A DNA stretch of 64,000 nucleotides from Desulfuromonadales bacterium (GTDB taxonomy: Bacteria; Desulfobacterota; Desulfuromonadia; Desulfuromonadales; Geopsychrobacteraceae), in NCBI GenBank assembly GCA_016931615.1, contig JAFGEL010000032.1, positions 1 through 64,000 on the forward strand, read 5' to 3'. The position numbers and the translations under genes were made by a program. The notes under the pieces are model-generated. The model saw only the letters and a program-made list of their open reading frames with translations, was not told the DNA's origin and did no database searches. Shown here one piece after another: positions 55,700 through 64,000 of this stretch. How positions within the stretch are numbered: the stretch's first letter is position 1; every line of letters begins with the position of its first letter.

Positions 55700-56719
55700 C
55701 TATTTCGCAGCTTTGCGGGCTTCTTCAAGCCAGCCATTCCATTTTTCCTGGTTGTTGGCGATCCACTCATTGACATGGCGATCGATATCTTTTTTGGATT
55801 TTTCCCCATCCTGCATTTTGGTATTCTGCGCGCTGATGTCGGCCAGCGGCAGGGTAAAAACTTCGAAAAAGCGCTTTGCTGCGGGGTTCTTTTCAAGGAA
55901 TTTCTTGTTGGCCACAACCTGAATATCACTGACGACAAAACCGGCCTTCAGCGGATCCGTCACGGCACCCTCGATACCCCCGACCGTCATCCGATCAACA
56001 CCCGCTTTTTGACCTTCTGAAGGGATAATCTTCGGAACGTTGATCCACATGACATCCTTACCCGGCTTCAGCTTGCCGATGGTCCAATTGGGCGCCCAGG
56101 TGTAGAAGAAAACCGGCTCGCCGGCGTTGTAACGGGCCAGAGCATCAGCCATGCTGGCAGAGTAGCCCGCTTTGATCGGGTTGATGTAAGCGTCGAGTCC
56201 GTAAACATCAAAATGATGGGTAATGACTTTTTCACACCCCCAGCCCGGAGGGCAGGCAGTCAGGTCGGCTTTGCCGTCGCCATTGGCATCAAAGGCTTTT
56301 TGCACCTCGGGGCGTTTGAAGTCATCAAGAGACTTGATGTTGAATTTTTCGACTTCTTTTTTCGATACCAGATAACCCTGCAAGCCCCCGGCCTTGGCAA
56401 CATAACCAACGATCTCAACCTTGTCTTCCCAGCCTTTCGGCATCTGGCTGACATGGTTGGGGAACCAGCCATTCGTCCAGTAATCGACGTCACCCAGGGC
56501 GACACTCTGATAAAACAGCGGATTCTGCAATTCTTTGGGCTCTTTGACTTTATAACCCAGCTCCTGCAAACCGGCTCTAACCAGGGCCTCCTGAAAATAT
56601 CCGGTATTCCAGGTGGCCCGCGCAGGTTGTACCTTGACCCCTTTGCCCGGCATGTGATGAGCGGCAAATGTCGGTGCCGCAAATAACAGGACAGTCAGCA
56701 CAATCAATAAACGTTTCAT
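55700..56719 (-). CDS. proX: Glycine betaine/proline ABC transporter binding protein
   Basis: A 339-residue periplasmic binding protein (OpuAC fold) with a signal peptide ending near FAA. It has GVKVQPARATWNTGYFQEALV, DVDYWTNGWFPNHVSQMP, then FFYTWAPNW and the aromatic clusters that hold the trimethylammonium group of betaine. It is the last gene of the operon proV-proW-proX. It should import osmoprotectant. Confidence 0.93.
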   Translation of the reverse strand: MKRLLIVLTVLLFAAPTFAAHHMPGKGVKVQPARATWNTGYFQEALVRAGLQELGYKVKEPKELQNPLFYQSVALGDVDYWTNGWFPNHVSQMPKGWEDKVEIVGYVAKAGGLQGYLVSKKEVEKFNIKSLDDFKRPEVQKAFDANGDGKADLTACPPGWGCEKVITHHFDVYGLDAYINPIKAGYSASMADALARYNAGEPVFFYTWAPNWTIGKLKPGKDVMWINVPKIIPSEGQKAGVDRMTVGGIEGAVTDPLKAGFVVSDIQVVANKKFLEKNPAAKRFFEVFTLPLADISAQNTKMQDGEKSKKDIDRHVNEWIANNQEKWNGWLEEARKAAK

Positions 56720-56775
56720 GTCTTTCTCCTTTTGGTGAGTGATGGTCAGATTTTCTTACCGATGAAATAAAAGGG

Positions 56776-57612
56776 TTAACGACCAAAGCCCTGGGTGATC
56801 CGATCAAGAACCATGGCCAGAAGAACGATTGCCAGACCACCGACGGTCGCCAGACCGATCTCCAGCGTGTTCAAGCCCTGGACAACCGGGTTCCCCAGGC
56901 CGCCTGCACCGATCAGTGCGGCAATAACCACCATCGACAAGGCCATCATCAGCGTCTGGTTGAGTCCGGCCATAATCGATGGCAGGGCCAGGGGAAACTG
57001 AACTCTGCGCAACACCTGCCATGAGGTCGCGCCAAAAGCCAGAGAGGCTTCAATCAGTTCGGGGTGAACCTGACGGATCCCCAGGCTGGTCAGGCGAATA
57101 ATCGGCGGCAGAGAAAAGACAATCGTCGCCAGAATTCCTGACACCGTACCAATACTGAACAGCATGACGACCGGAACCAGGTAGACGAACGCCGGGGTTG
57201 TCTGCATGGCATCCAGGCAGGGGCGCAAATACATTTCAAAACGATCGCTGCGCCCGGCCATAATGCCCAACGGAATCCCCGCCAGGGCACAGAAAAACAC
57301 CGAACTGACAACCATCGCCAAGGTTGTCATGGTTTCATCCCAGAGCCCCAGAGCCCCGACCAACAGGAATGTCAGAACGGTAAACAGCGTGACACGCTTG
57401 CCCGCATAGCGCCAGGCAGCAACAGCGAAGAGTAAAATAATGACCAGTGGCGGCAAGGTCGTGAAAAACCATTCAAGCCATTCCAGACTGAATTCAATCG
57501 GGCTTTTGAGCATCTGGAAAAAACCTCGGTAGTTCAAAACCAGCCAGTCAACAAAGGCCTGAATCCATTCATCCAGCGGAATCAATTGTTCTTCAAAGTT
57601 AAAAAAATTCAT
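56776..57612 (-). CDS. proW: Glycine betaine ABC transporter permease
   Basis: A 278-residue permease with about seven helices. The inner-membrane dipeptide-type loop LGATSWQVLRRVQFPLALPSIMAGLNQ contacts ProV. The N-terminus NFEEQLIPLDEWIQAFVDWL matches ProW. It starts 3 bp after the proV stop, consistent with one transcript. Confidence 0.92.
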   Translation of the reverse strand: MNFFNFEEQLIPLDEWIQAFVDWLVLNYRGFFQMLKSPIEFSLEWLEWFFTTLPPLVIILLFAVAAWRYAGKRVTLFTVLTFLLVGALGLWDETMTTLAMVVSSVFFCALAGIPLGIMAGRSDRFEMYLRPCLDAMQTTPAFVYLVPVVMLFSIGTVSGILATIVFSLPPIIRLTSLGIRQVHPELIEASLAFGATSWQVLRRVQFPLALPSIMAGLNQTLMMALSMVVIAALIGAGGLGNPVVQGLNTLEIGLATVGGLAIVLLAMVLDRITQGFGR

Positions 57613-57615
57613 GCC

Positions 57616-58863
57616 TTAGCCCTTTTCTGAATTAGCTGGATCGCTTTCAAGTTCGTCTTCGGCCGAATTACGGTGCAAGGTGCGTAAAAAGAGGTTTTTC
57701 GATACAGCACCAAGATACCTGCCGTCATCGTCAAGAATCGGCAGAGGCCAGGGTTGATTCGCCACCTTGGGCAGGATGTCCTGTAGAGAGTCATCTTTAT
57801 GAGCGGCGACAACATCGCCAAGGTAGGCGTTGGGAATCAGGGATGGAACCCTCTCGTCATCAAGCATCTCGCGCAGCGAATCGGTCGACACGATGCCTTT
57901 AAAAATGTGATCACTGTCAAGAACGTAGGCATAATCACGATCGTTTTTAATCAACCGCTGCAGCCCGGCACGCGGGTTCCTGCCGTCAGTGATGGGGATC
58001 GTCACCTGAGTGTCGGTAGCGATATCCCCGGCTGAGAGGATATTGGTCGGATCCACCCCCCGGAAAAAGGCTCGCACATAATCATCGGCCGGGTTCTGCA
58101 GGATCTCCTCGGGGGTTCCGACCTGAACGACCCGCCCTCCTTCCATAATCGCAATACGATCGCCGATGCGCATCGCCTCATCAAGATCGTGGGAGATAAA
58201 GACAATCGTCCGCTTGGCTTTGGCCTGCAGCTTGAGTAGCTCATCCTGCATTTCGGTTCGAATCAATGGGTCAAGGGCTGAAAACGCCTCATCCATCAAC
58301 AGAATGTCAGGATCAACCGCCAGCCCCCGAGCCAGGCCGACACGCTGCTGCATTCCCCCTGATAATTCATCCGGCATACTCTCAGCCCAGGCTTCAAGAC
58401 CGACCTGTTCAAGGGCCTGAAAAGCCCGCTTCTCACGGGTTTCCTTGTCAACACCATCCATTTCCAGGCCAAAGGCCGCGTTCTGAATCACGCTCATGTG
58501 CGGCATCAGGGCAAACGACTGAAAAACCATGCTCAGTTTTTTGCGGCGGAGCTTCACGAGCTGCTCGTTACTCATCGTGGTGATATCTTCACCATCGATC
58601 AAAACGTGACCCGCCGTCGGCTCAATCAAGCGATTGAGCATCCGCACCATGGTCGATTTTCCCGATCCGGAGAGCCCCATGATGACGAAAATCTCACCGG
58701 TATGAATCTCAAAACTGGCCCGCTGAACACCCACCGTGGTGTCGGTTTTTTCAAAAATTTCCTCTTTTCCCAGCCCCTGTTCAAGTAAAGCCAGGGCTTT
58801 TTTCGGCTGGGGTCCAAAAATTTTAAATAGATTTTTGACCTCTATTTTTACCTCTTTTTCCAT
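57616..58863 (-). CDS. proV: Glycine betaine ABC transporter ATPase with CBS domains
   Basis: A 415-residue ATPase. Walker A is GLSGSGKSTMVR, the signature is LSGGMQQRVGLARGLA, Walker B is ILLMDEAFSALD, and two CBS domains fill about 280-400, which regulate transport by ionic strength in this family. It leads the operon. AGAGG precedes the start. No regulator gene is adjacent. Confidence 0.93.
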   Translation of the reverse strand: MEKEVKIEVKNLFKIFGPQPKKALALLEQGLGKEEIFEKTDTTVGVQRASFEIHTGEIFVIMGLSGSGKSTMVRMLNRLIEPTAGHVLIDGEDITTMSNEQLVKLRRKKLSMVFQSFALMPHMSVIQNAAFGLEMDGVDKETREKRAFQALEQVGLEAWAESMPDELSGGMQQRVGLARGLAVDPDILLMDEAFSALDPLIRTEMQDELLKLQAKAKRTIVFISHDLDEAMRIGDRIAIMEGGRVVQVGTPEEILQNPADDYVRAFFRGVDPTNILSAGDIATDTQVTIPITDGRNPRAGLQRLIKNDRDYAYVLDSDHIFKGIVSTDSLREMLDDERVPSLIPNAYLGDVVAAHKDDSLQDILPKVANQPWPLPILDDDGRYLGAVSKNLFLRTLHRNSAEDELESDPANSEKG

Positions 58864-59318
58864 TTTTACCTCTAAGTTTCATACACTTGGCAACGGATCA
58901 TTAAAATGTTCCGGATTGCCAAAACAAAAAACACACCAAGGGCGGCAGCTGCAGACAGAGATCGGGGGAAAGGTGGTGTCTGCACACAGCAGCAACCCGG
59001 AAAATAACTATTTAATTTTTTAACGGACAGAGTGACCCGCGACTCGATTTACAGGAACCGCAAAATCGAGCGCAACTCTGATTGGGAAAAAGATCTACGA
59101 ATCATCACACGGGGCAATGTTCTTAACGATCTTTTTGCGGGACAAGGTCGGAACACCCTGGCGGGGTGCCGCCTAGTTCATCTACCCTACAAGTTTGAAC
59201 AGCTGATGTCAAATAAGTCGAAAATCTTTGCCACGTCATGGTCAGCGCCCCTCTTGACGCACGAAAACTTCTCATGATATTTTCAAATTAAATATTTCGA
59301 TATCGAAAGAATTGGATC
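58864..59318. other. Intergenic region between proV and marR-type gene
   Basis: 455 bp holding the divergent promoters. An 81-codon frame at 59032-59277 has no SD, no family resemblance and uneven composition, so I do not call it. A GCAGAC/GTCTGC 6-bp dyad lies near 58954-58983. A promoter (59254-59283) and palindrome (59295-59308) sit at the right end. Confidence 0.5.
59254..59308 (+). promoter_or_regulatory. Promoter and palindromic operator of the MarR-type gene
   Basis: TTGACG (59254-59259) and TATTTT (59278-59283) with 18-bp spacing form a sigma-70 promoter. TTTCGATATCGAAA (59295-59308) is a perfect 14-bp palindrome just downstream of the expected start and 11 bp before the ATG. MarR-type proteins typically bind such palindromes to repress themselves. 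Confidence 0.65.
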
Positions 59319-59759
59319 ATGAAAAAACCGAAATTTAGCCAGCGGCAACAACAGGCTCTTGATCTTTACGTTAAACTGATGCGTGCCGGAAATCGGGTCA
59401 CCAGCTCAATCCACCACCACCTTCAGCATGACAACCTGACTCACAGCCAGTTCGCCATTCTGGAAACGCTTTATCATCTGGGACCGCAAAACCAGAGTGA
59501 ACTGAGTCGTAAAATCCTCAAAAGTAATGCCAATGTGACTACCGTGGTGGACAGCCTGGAGAAAAAACACCTGGTCAGCCGCATGCGGAGTGAGACCGAT
59601 CGCCGCGTTGTCAAAGTTCACCTGACCTCAGCTGGTGATGAGATGCTGGCAAAGATTTTTCCACGCCATGTCGAGGTGATTGAAAAAAGGCTCGCCATTC
59701 TGACCGACCAGGAACAGCAGCAACTGGCAGAGCTGCTGAAAAAACTCGGTAAAGGGTAA
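59319..59759 (+). CDS. MarR-family regulator
   Basis: A 146-residue winged-helix protein. The DNA-binding part reads LTHSQFAILETLYHLGPQNQ, then SELSRKILKSNANVTTVVDSLEKKHL and the wing SRMRSETDRRVVKVHLT. It is followed by a pirin-family and an FMN-reductase gene on the same strand, as is usual in quinone or electrophile stress operons. The palindrome upstream fits autorepression. Confidence 0.9.
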   Translation: MKKPKFSQRQQQALDLYVKLMRAGNRVTSSIHHHLQHDNLTHSQFAILETLYHLGPQNQSELSRKILKSNANVTTVVDSLEKKHLVSRMRSETDRRVVKVHLTSAGDEMLAKIFPRHVEVIEKRLAILTDQEQQQLAELLKKLGKG

Positions 59760-59814
59760 GTCTAAAGGGTTTCTTTCGATGTTGAAAAAATCTGCTCATC
59801 AGCAGTGAGGCTTT

Positions 59815-60528
59815 ATGAATTTTATTCTGCACCGCTCAGACACACGTGGCCATGCTGATCATGGTTGGTTGGTCAGCCGACACAGTTTCAGCTTTGCCGA
59901 CTATTACAACCCCGAACGCATGGGTTTCGGCTTGTTGCGCGTCCTCAATGACGACATAGTTGAACCAGCCAGAGGCTTCGGCACACATCCACACCGGAAC
60001 ATGGAGATCATCTCGATCCCCCTGAGTGGCACCCTGCGCCATGAAGACAGTATGGGGCATCAACAGACCATTTCACCTGGTGAGGTACAGATCATGTCAG
60101 CCGGAAGTGGCATCACCCATGCAGAATACAATCATTCAGATCATGATCCAGTGAATTTTCTGCAACTCTGGATTGAGCCGAGGGAACAGAACATCACCCC
60201 TCGCTATGCTCAACAGCGCTTTCATCCGGATACCCAGAAAAACCGCTTTCTCTCCCTGATAGCACCACGGCCATCAGCGGAGAGTCTGCTGATCAACCAG
60301 GATGCCTGGATTTCCCTGGCTTCACTGGAGAATAACGCTACTCTGTCATACTCCCTGCAACAACAGGGGAACGGCTTGTATTGTTTTTTAATCAGCGGTC
60401 AGGTGAAACTGGGTTCTGAAGTTTTACATCCCCGTGATGGGATCGGCATCACCGGATTCAGTGAAATCACGATAACCGCTCAAAATTCGGCAACTGTTCT
60501 CTGTATCGATGTGCCGATGAATCATTGA
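59815..60528 (+). CDS. Pirin-family protein (YhhW-like)
   Basis: A 237-residue bicupin. The metal ligands are GTHPHRNMEIIS and SGITHAEYNHS, the usual three His and one Glu. Pirins of the YhhW group can cleave quercetin and are linked to redox or stress control. GTGAGG precedes the ATG. It lies between marR-type and FMN-reductase genes, so a redox-stress role is inferred. Confidence 0.88.
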   Translation: MNFILHRSDTRGHADHGWLVSRHSFSFADYYNPERMGFGLLRVLNDDIVEPARGFGTHPHRNMEIISIPLSGTLRHEDSMGHQQTISPGEVQIMSAGSGITHAEYNHSDHDPVNFLQLWIEPREQNITPRYAQQRFHPDTQKNRFLSLIAPRPSAESLLINQDAWISLASLENNATLSYSLQQQGNGLYCFLISGQVKLGSEVLHPRDGIGITGFSEITITAQNSATVLCIDVPMNH

Positions 60529-60549
60529 AAATATCGAGGAGATTCAACA

Positions 60550-61095
60550 ATGAAAAAAATCAACATTCTTGGTATCTGCGGCAGTTTAAGAAACGCTTCA
60601 ACAAATATGGGCCTCTTGCGCTACGCGCAGGAAAATGCTCCGCAGGATATCAGCATCACCATCGCTGACCTGAGCGAAATCCCCTTCTTCAATGCTGACC
60701 TGACGGAAAAGCCGGCGGCGGTTGAAACCCTGTTGCACCAGTTTGCACAGGCCGACGCTTTCCTCTTTGCCTGTCCGGAATACAACTACTCTTTCGCTCC
60801 GGCCCTCAAAAATGCCCTGGACTGGGCCTCGCGTGCTGATGACAACCGGCTGCTGGCCGGTAAACCCGCCGCACTTCTGGGGTCGGGGGGAGGGATGGGC
60901 AGTGCCCGGGCTCAGTACCACTTGCGCCAGGTGTGTGTTTTTCTGGATATTCCGCTGTTGAATAAACCGGAGATTTTCTGTAATGCCTTTGCCGGAAGCT
61001 TTGCAGCCGATGGACGCCTGGTTGATGAAAAGATTCAGGGCCTCATTGACCAACAATTGGCCGCCTTGGGCGATTTAACCAGACGTTTGAGTTAA
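60550..61095 (+). CDS. NADPH-dependent FMN reductase
   Basis: A 181-residue flavodoxin-fold reductase. The FMN phosphate loop is GICGSLRNASTNMGLLR and the second motif is CPEYNYSFAPALKNALDW. Members reduce quinones, azo dyes or chromate. It completes the MarR-pirin-reductase set and its stop overlaps the convergent znuB stop by 4 bp. Confidence 0.9.
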   Translation: MKKINILGICGSLRNASTNMGLLRYAQENAPQDISITIADLSEIPFFNADLTEKPAAVETLLHQFAQADAFLFACPEYNYSFAPALKNALDWASRADDNRLLAGKPAALLGSGGGMGSARAQYHLRQVCVFLDIPLLNKPEIFCNAFAGSFAADGRLVDEKIQGLIDQQLAALGDLTRRLS

Positions 61096-61904
61096 TTGCG
61101 CGAAAGGGCCTTTTTTGAGCCCGGACCGGGCACGAGGAAAGCCAGGATAAAGATCAGGCAGGCCCCGACCACGATCGACGGGCCCGAAGGCGTGTCAAAC
61201 TGAAATGACCCGTACAGCCCCAGTGCAACGGCGCCACAACCGATAAGGCTGGACAACAGCGCCATGATTTCGGGATTGACGGCAAAACGCCGGGCTGTCG
61301 CGGCAGGAATGATCAGCAGCGATGTCACCAGCAGCATGCCGACTACTTTCATCATCACCGCCACGGTCAGGGCAATCAGACCGAGAAACAGCCAGTTGAT
61401 CCGATCAACGGCAATCCCCTCGACCCGCGCCAGATCTTCATGGATAGTGATCGCCAGCAGCGGTTTCCATAGCCACAGCAAACCGCCCAGGGCCATACCG
61501 CCGCCGATAAAAATCCAGCCGAGGTCAGCGCTCCCGATAGCGAGAATATCACCAAACAGGTAGCCCACCAGGTCGATGCGCACGTCATCCATAAACGCCA
61601 GGGTCACCAGCCCGAGAGACAAGGCCCCGTGGGCAAAAATACCCAGCAGGGTATCACTGGCCAGCTGCCGCTGCCTTTGACTGGCAAATAACAGAATCGC
61701 CAGAAGCTGGCAGATGACGACAATCCCCACCGTCAGGTTAACGTGCAGCACAAAACCCAGGGCAACCCCCAAAAGTGCCGAGTGGGCGAGGGTATCGCCG
61801 AAATAGGCCAGCCGCCTCCAGACGACAAAAGATCCGAACGGCCCGGCGACCAGGGCCACGCCCAAACCTCCCACCAGCGCCCGCAGAAGAAAATCATCGA
61901 ACAT
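61092..61904 (-). CDS. znuB: Zinc ABC transporter permease
   Basis: A 270-residue permease with about seven helices, ABC-3 family. The family segment FGDTLAHSALLGVALG lies near residue 40, and a GMLLVTSLLIIPAATARR helix near 190. AGGAGG is 7 nt before the ATG at 61904, which overlaps the znuC end by 11 bp; the longer upstream frame is not used. It forms the Zn2+ channel of the uptake system. Confidence 0.92.
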   Translation of the reverse strand: MFDDFLLRALVGGLGVALVAGPFGSFVVWRRLAYFGDTLAHSALLGVALGFVLHVNLTVGIVVICQLLAILLFASQRQRQLASDTLLGIFAHGALSLGLVTLAFMDDVRIDLVGYLFGDILAIGSADLGWIFIGGGMALGGLLWLWKPLLAITIHEDLARVEGIAVDRINWLFLGLIALTVAVMMKVVGMLLVTSLLIIPAATARRFAVNPEIMALLSSLIGCGAVALGLYGSFQFDTPSGPSIVVGACLIFILAFLVPGPGSKKALSRN

Positions 61905-62649
61905 TGCACGACCTCCTGGAGCAGTCGGCACAATGGTCATGCTGGTGATTCTGGTCATGGACATAAACGGCCAGCTGCTCAACCGCCTGCCTGCCGAATA
62001 ATTCAACATAAGCCGGATCGTTCTTGACCGATTCGGGGGTTCCACTGCAGCAGATGTGGCGGTTTAAACAGAGCACCCGGTCGGTAGCCGCCATAACCAG
62101 ATGAAGATCATGAGACACCATCATAATGGCACAACCTCGCAGATCGCGGATGCGTCCGATCAACTGGTAGAGTTCCGTCTGACCATGCACATCCACACCT
62201 TGAACCGGCTCATCCAACACCAGAAGGTTCGGCTCACGGACCAGGGCACGGGCCAGCAAGACCCGCTGCAGTTCGCCGCCAGAAAGGGTCTGCAGTGATG
62301 ACTCCAGAACATGCCCGGCACCGACTTCCGCCAGCAATGGCAGCACTTTTTCGAGCTGATTCTGACAGGCCAGAGACAGGAAACGCCTGACCGTCAGCGG
62401 AAATGTCGGATCGATATGCAGTTTCTGCGGCATATAGCCGATGGTCATTCCCCGTTGCAATTTCACCTGGCCCGAGCTCGGTCGCTGCAGACCCAGGGCA
62501 ACCCGCAGAAGGGTGGTTTTACCCGCACCATTGGGGCCGATAATCGTCAATATTTCACCGGCTCCAAGTTCAAAATTGACGTTTTCAAGCAGAACACGCC
62601 CCCCCAGTTCCAGGTTGACCTGATTGAGCTGTATCAGCGGTTCACTCAT
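61894..62649 (-). CDS. znuC: Zinc ABC transporter ATPase
   Basis: A 251-residue ATPase. Walker A is GPNGAGKTTLLR, the signature LSGGELQRVLLARAL and Walker B NLLVLDEPVQGVD. The C-terminus is His/Cys-rich (HDQNHQHDHCADC), which may bind zinc. ATGA overlaps the zur stop. It energises zinc import. Confidence 0.92.
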   Translation of the reverse strand: MSEPLIQLNQVNLELGGRVLLENVNFELGAGEILTIIGPNGAGKTTLLRVALGLQRPSSGQVKLQRGMTIGYMPQKLHIDPTFPLTVRRFLSLACQNQLEKVLPLLAEVGAGHVLESSLQTLSGGELQRVLLARALVREPNLLVLDEPVQGVDVHGQTELYQLIGRIRDLRGCAIMMVSHDLHLVMAATDRVLCLNRHICCSGTPESVKNDPAYVELFGRQAVEQLAVYVHDQNHQHDHCADCSRRSCNVR

Positions 62650-63143
62650 GGCTCTTCACTTTCAGCCTGACATTTCGGGCACAGACCCAGAATTTCAATC
62701 GTATGGCGGTGAACCTCAAAACCGTTCACCTGAGCTTTGTCGTCAATCATTCGCGTAATACTTTCGGAGTCCAGCTCGGCAAAAGCTCGACATTGCATAC
62801 AGATCAGAAACTGTCCTTCATGTTGACGCTCCGGATGCACACAGCCGACATAGGCGTTCATCGATGCGATGCGATGAACCAGCCCCAGCTCAAGCAGGAA
62901 GTCCAGTGCCCGGTAGACCGTCGGTGGCGCCGCGCGGCCATCTTTTTGCAGCTGCTCCAGAACTTCGTAAGCACCGATCGGTTTATGCTGTTGCCAGATC
63001 AACTCAAACACTCTGCGCCGCAGGGCGGTGAAGCGCCGGCGCCGGTTAAGACAGACCTGTTCTGCATTGGCCAGGGCCGTAGCCATACAGCGCTGATGAT
63101 CATGGTCACCGCTGATAAATTTCAGATGTCGAGATTCGCTCAT
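62646..63143 (-). CDS. zur: Fur-family zinc regulator
   Basis: A 165-residue Fur-type repressor: DNA-binding domain (about 35-95) with APPTVYRALDFLLELGLVHR, then the zinc-structural cysteines in CMQCRAFAELD and CPKCQAE, and a HRHTIEILG metal segment. Location with znuCB and a Zur-type box at 63169-63187 indicate it is Zur, repressing both directions when zinc is plentiful. It is unlikely to be Fur or PerR. Confidence 0.9.
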   Translation of the reverse strand: MSESRHLKFISGDHDHQRCMATALANAEQVCLNRRRRFTALRRRVFELIWQQHKPIGAYEVLEQLQKDGRAAPPTVYRALDFLLELGLVHRIASMNAYVGCVHPERQHEGQFLICMQCRAFAELDSESITRMIDDKAQVNGFEVHRHTIEILGLCPKCQAESEEP

Positions 63144-63168
63144 TTTCCGTCCCCGGATTGACCTGAAG

Positions 63169-63187
63169 AATGTTATATTATAACATT
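63169..63187. promoter_or_regulatory. Zur box in the zur/znuA divergent promoter
   Basis: AATGTTATATTATAACATT is a near-perfect dyad (9-bp arms, one central base) and matches the proteobacterial Zur consensus TGTTATA-N-TATAACA. It lies between divergent zur-znuCB and znuA, so one site could repress both. Confidence 0.9.
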
Positions 63188-63221
63188 ACATAAATCAACA
63201 GGAATCACAGGAGCAACTAAT

Positions 63222-64000
63222 ATGAAAAATACCATCCTCTCCGCGCTTATACTGTGCCTCTGGTTGCTGTCTATGACACCGGCCAGTGCGACCCCCCCTC
63301 AGGTTGTCGTCAGCATCAAACCTCTTCATTCCCTGGTCAGCGGGGTTATGGAAGGTGTTGGCCGTCCCGAACTGCTGGTCGAATCCGGAGGTTCTCCACA
63401 CGGCTACAGCCTGAAACCATCGGAAGCCAAGGCTCTGGCCGCCGCTGACCTGATCATCTGGGTCGGTCAGGATCTGGAAAGTTTTCTCGTCAAACCTTTG
63501 TCGACGTTGGGTAAAGAGGCTCAGCAACTGAGGTTGGCCGAGGCGCTGAAAAGCGATTTGTTGACCAGACGTCAGGGTGGAACCTGGGAAGCTCCCGAAC
63601 ACAAACATCAGGAAGATCATCAGGATCACAGTCACGGCCAACAGCTGACGACTGCAACGGCAGATCTGCACCTCTGGCTCAGCCCTCCGCTGGCAAAAAA
63701 AATCGTCGCCCTGAGCGCAGCCAAACTTTCACAGCTTGACCCGGTCAATACAGTCATCTACAACAGGAATTCAGAGCAGCTTCAGGCCAGGCTGGATATC
63801 CTTGATTCAGCACTTGAAGAGAGACTTGAACCGGTCAAAAACGTCCCCTACATCGTCTTTCACGCTGCCTACCAGTATTTTGAATCGACTTATGGCCTCA
63901 ATGCTGTCGGCTCCGTGACCATCAATCCGGAAAGAAAACCGGGAGCTAAAAGACTGAAAGCAATTCAGCAAAAAATTCGTGCCCTGGACGCTCGCTGTGT
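63222..64000 (+). CDS. znuA: Zinc ABC transporter binding protein (3' end outside window)
   Basis: The 259 codons inside the window encode an exported zinc-binding protein: signal peptide near residues 1-23 (cut near ASA), QVVVSIKPLHSLVSG, the zinc-ligand segment SPHGYSLKPSEAKALA, a His-rich loop KHQEDHQDHSHGQQ (about 127-140), LHLWLSP and FHAAYQYFE. GGAG precedes the ATG at 63222. The gene continues past the window edge, so the length is unknown. Controlled by the Zur box just upstream. Confidence 0.92.
   Translation, partial: MKNTILSALILCLWLLSMTPASATPPQVVVSIKPLHSLVSGVMEGVGRPELLVESGGSPHGYSLKPSEAKALAAADLIIWVGQDLESFLVKPLSTLGKEAQQLRLAEALKSDLLTRRQGGTWEAPEHKHQEDHQDHSHGQQLTTATADLHLWLSPPLAKKIVALSAAKLSQLDPVNTVIYNRNSEQLQARLDILDSALEERLEPVKNVPYIVFHAAYQYFESTYGLNAVGSVTINPERKPGAKRLKAIQQKIRALDARC

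Noticed and set aside
59032-59277. 81-codon frame between proV and the MarR-type gene
   Set aside because: No Shine-Dalgarno, no recognisable domain, and it lies in a promoter region.

Overview
The window looks like chromosomal DNA of a Gram-negative, anaerobic deltaproteobacterium of the Desulfuromonadales/Geobacterales type. The evidence is the carD–ispD–ispF–glnS–cysS order, a large stock of PAS sensor kinases and GGDEF/NtrC regulators, S1-domain and EVE proteins, and a rubredoxin–membrane fusion. The species cannot be named from the sequence. I saw no rRNA, tRNA or CRISPR array. The only structured RNA I can defend is a SAM riboswitch at 19.7 kb.

Layout. 0–3.1 kb: the 3' part of a CheB/CheR-PAS signalling gene, apparently broken by the right end of an IS200/IS605-like element, plus a coupled hybrid histidine kinase. 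3.1–8.7 kb: renalase-like oxidoreductase, AarF/ABC1 kinase with a phasin-like protein, a MerR/B12-type regulator and a REC-GAF-GGDEF protein. 8.8–18.4 kb: mixed metabolic and envelope genes (EVE protein, a decayed DUF2157 gene, beta-lactamase-fold hydrolase, PAS kinase, rubredoxin-DUF2231, lipocalin, flavoprotein, homocysteine methyltransferase, Na+ symporter). 18.5–26.2 kb: NagZ-like hydrolase, riboswitch-controlled metY, MFS/S1 pair, a DgkA-PAP2 fusion and a DUF4015 glycosidase-like protein, then a LysR (ArgP-type) remnant.

26.6–42.9 kb is the most interesting part. A Cache-PAS histidine kinase and an NtrC-type sigma-54 activator are divergent from two transcription units. Unit one is a LeuCD/DmdAB-like hydro-lyase plus pyruvate dehydrogenase E1 and E2. 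Unit two is a TRAP transporter plus a CaiB/BaiF CoA-transferase and an HMG-CoA-lyase-family enzyme. Each unit is preceded by a GG-N10-GC (-24/-12) promoter, and both upstream regions share the 12-mer ATTGTCAATATT in opposite orientations. Read together, the genes could import a branched C5 dicarboxylate such as citraconate or (R)-citramalate, hydrate it, activate it with CoA, cleave it to acetyl-CoA plus pyruvate, and oxidise the pyruvate to acetyl-CoA. This is an inference from gene families. The substrate is not proven.

43–64 kb is mostly housekeeping: SrkA-like kinase and RNase R, an Lrp-type regulator divergent from a PLP decarboxylase, cysS/glnS/ispF/ispD/carD, a TPR protein, a ketopantoate reductase, the proVWX betaine importer, a MarR–pirin–FMN reductase cluster with a palindromic operator, and a znuA / zur-znuC-znuB divergon sharing one Zur box. 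znuA runs off the window end.
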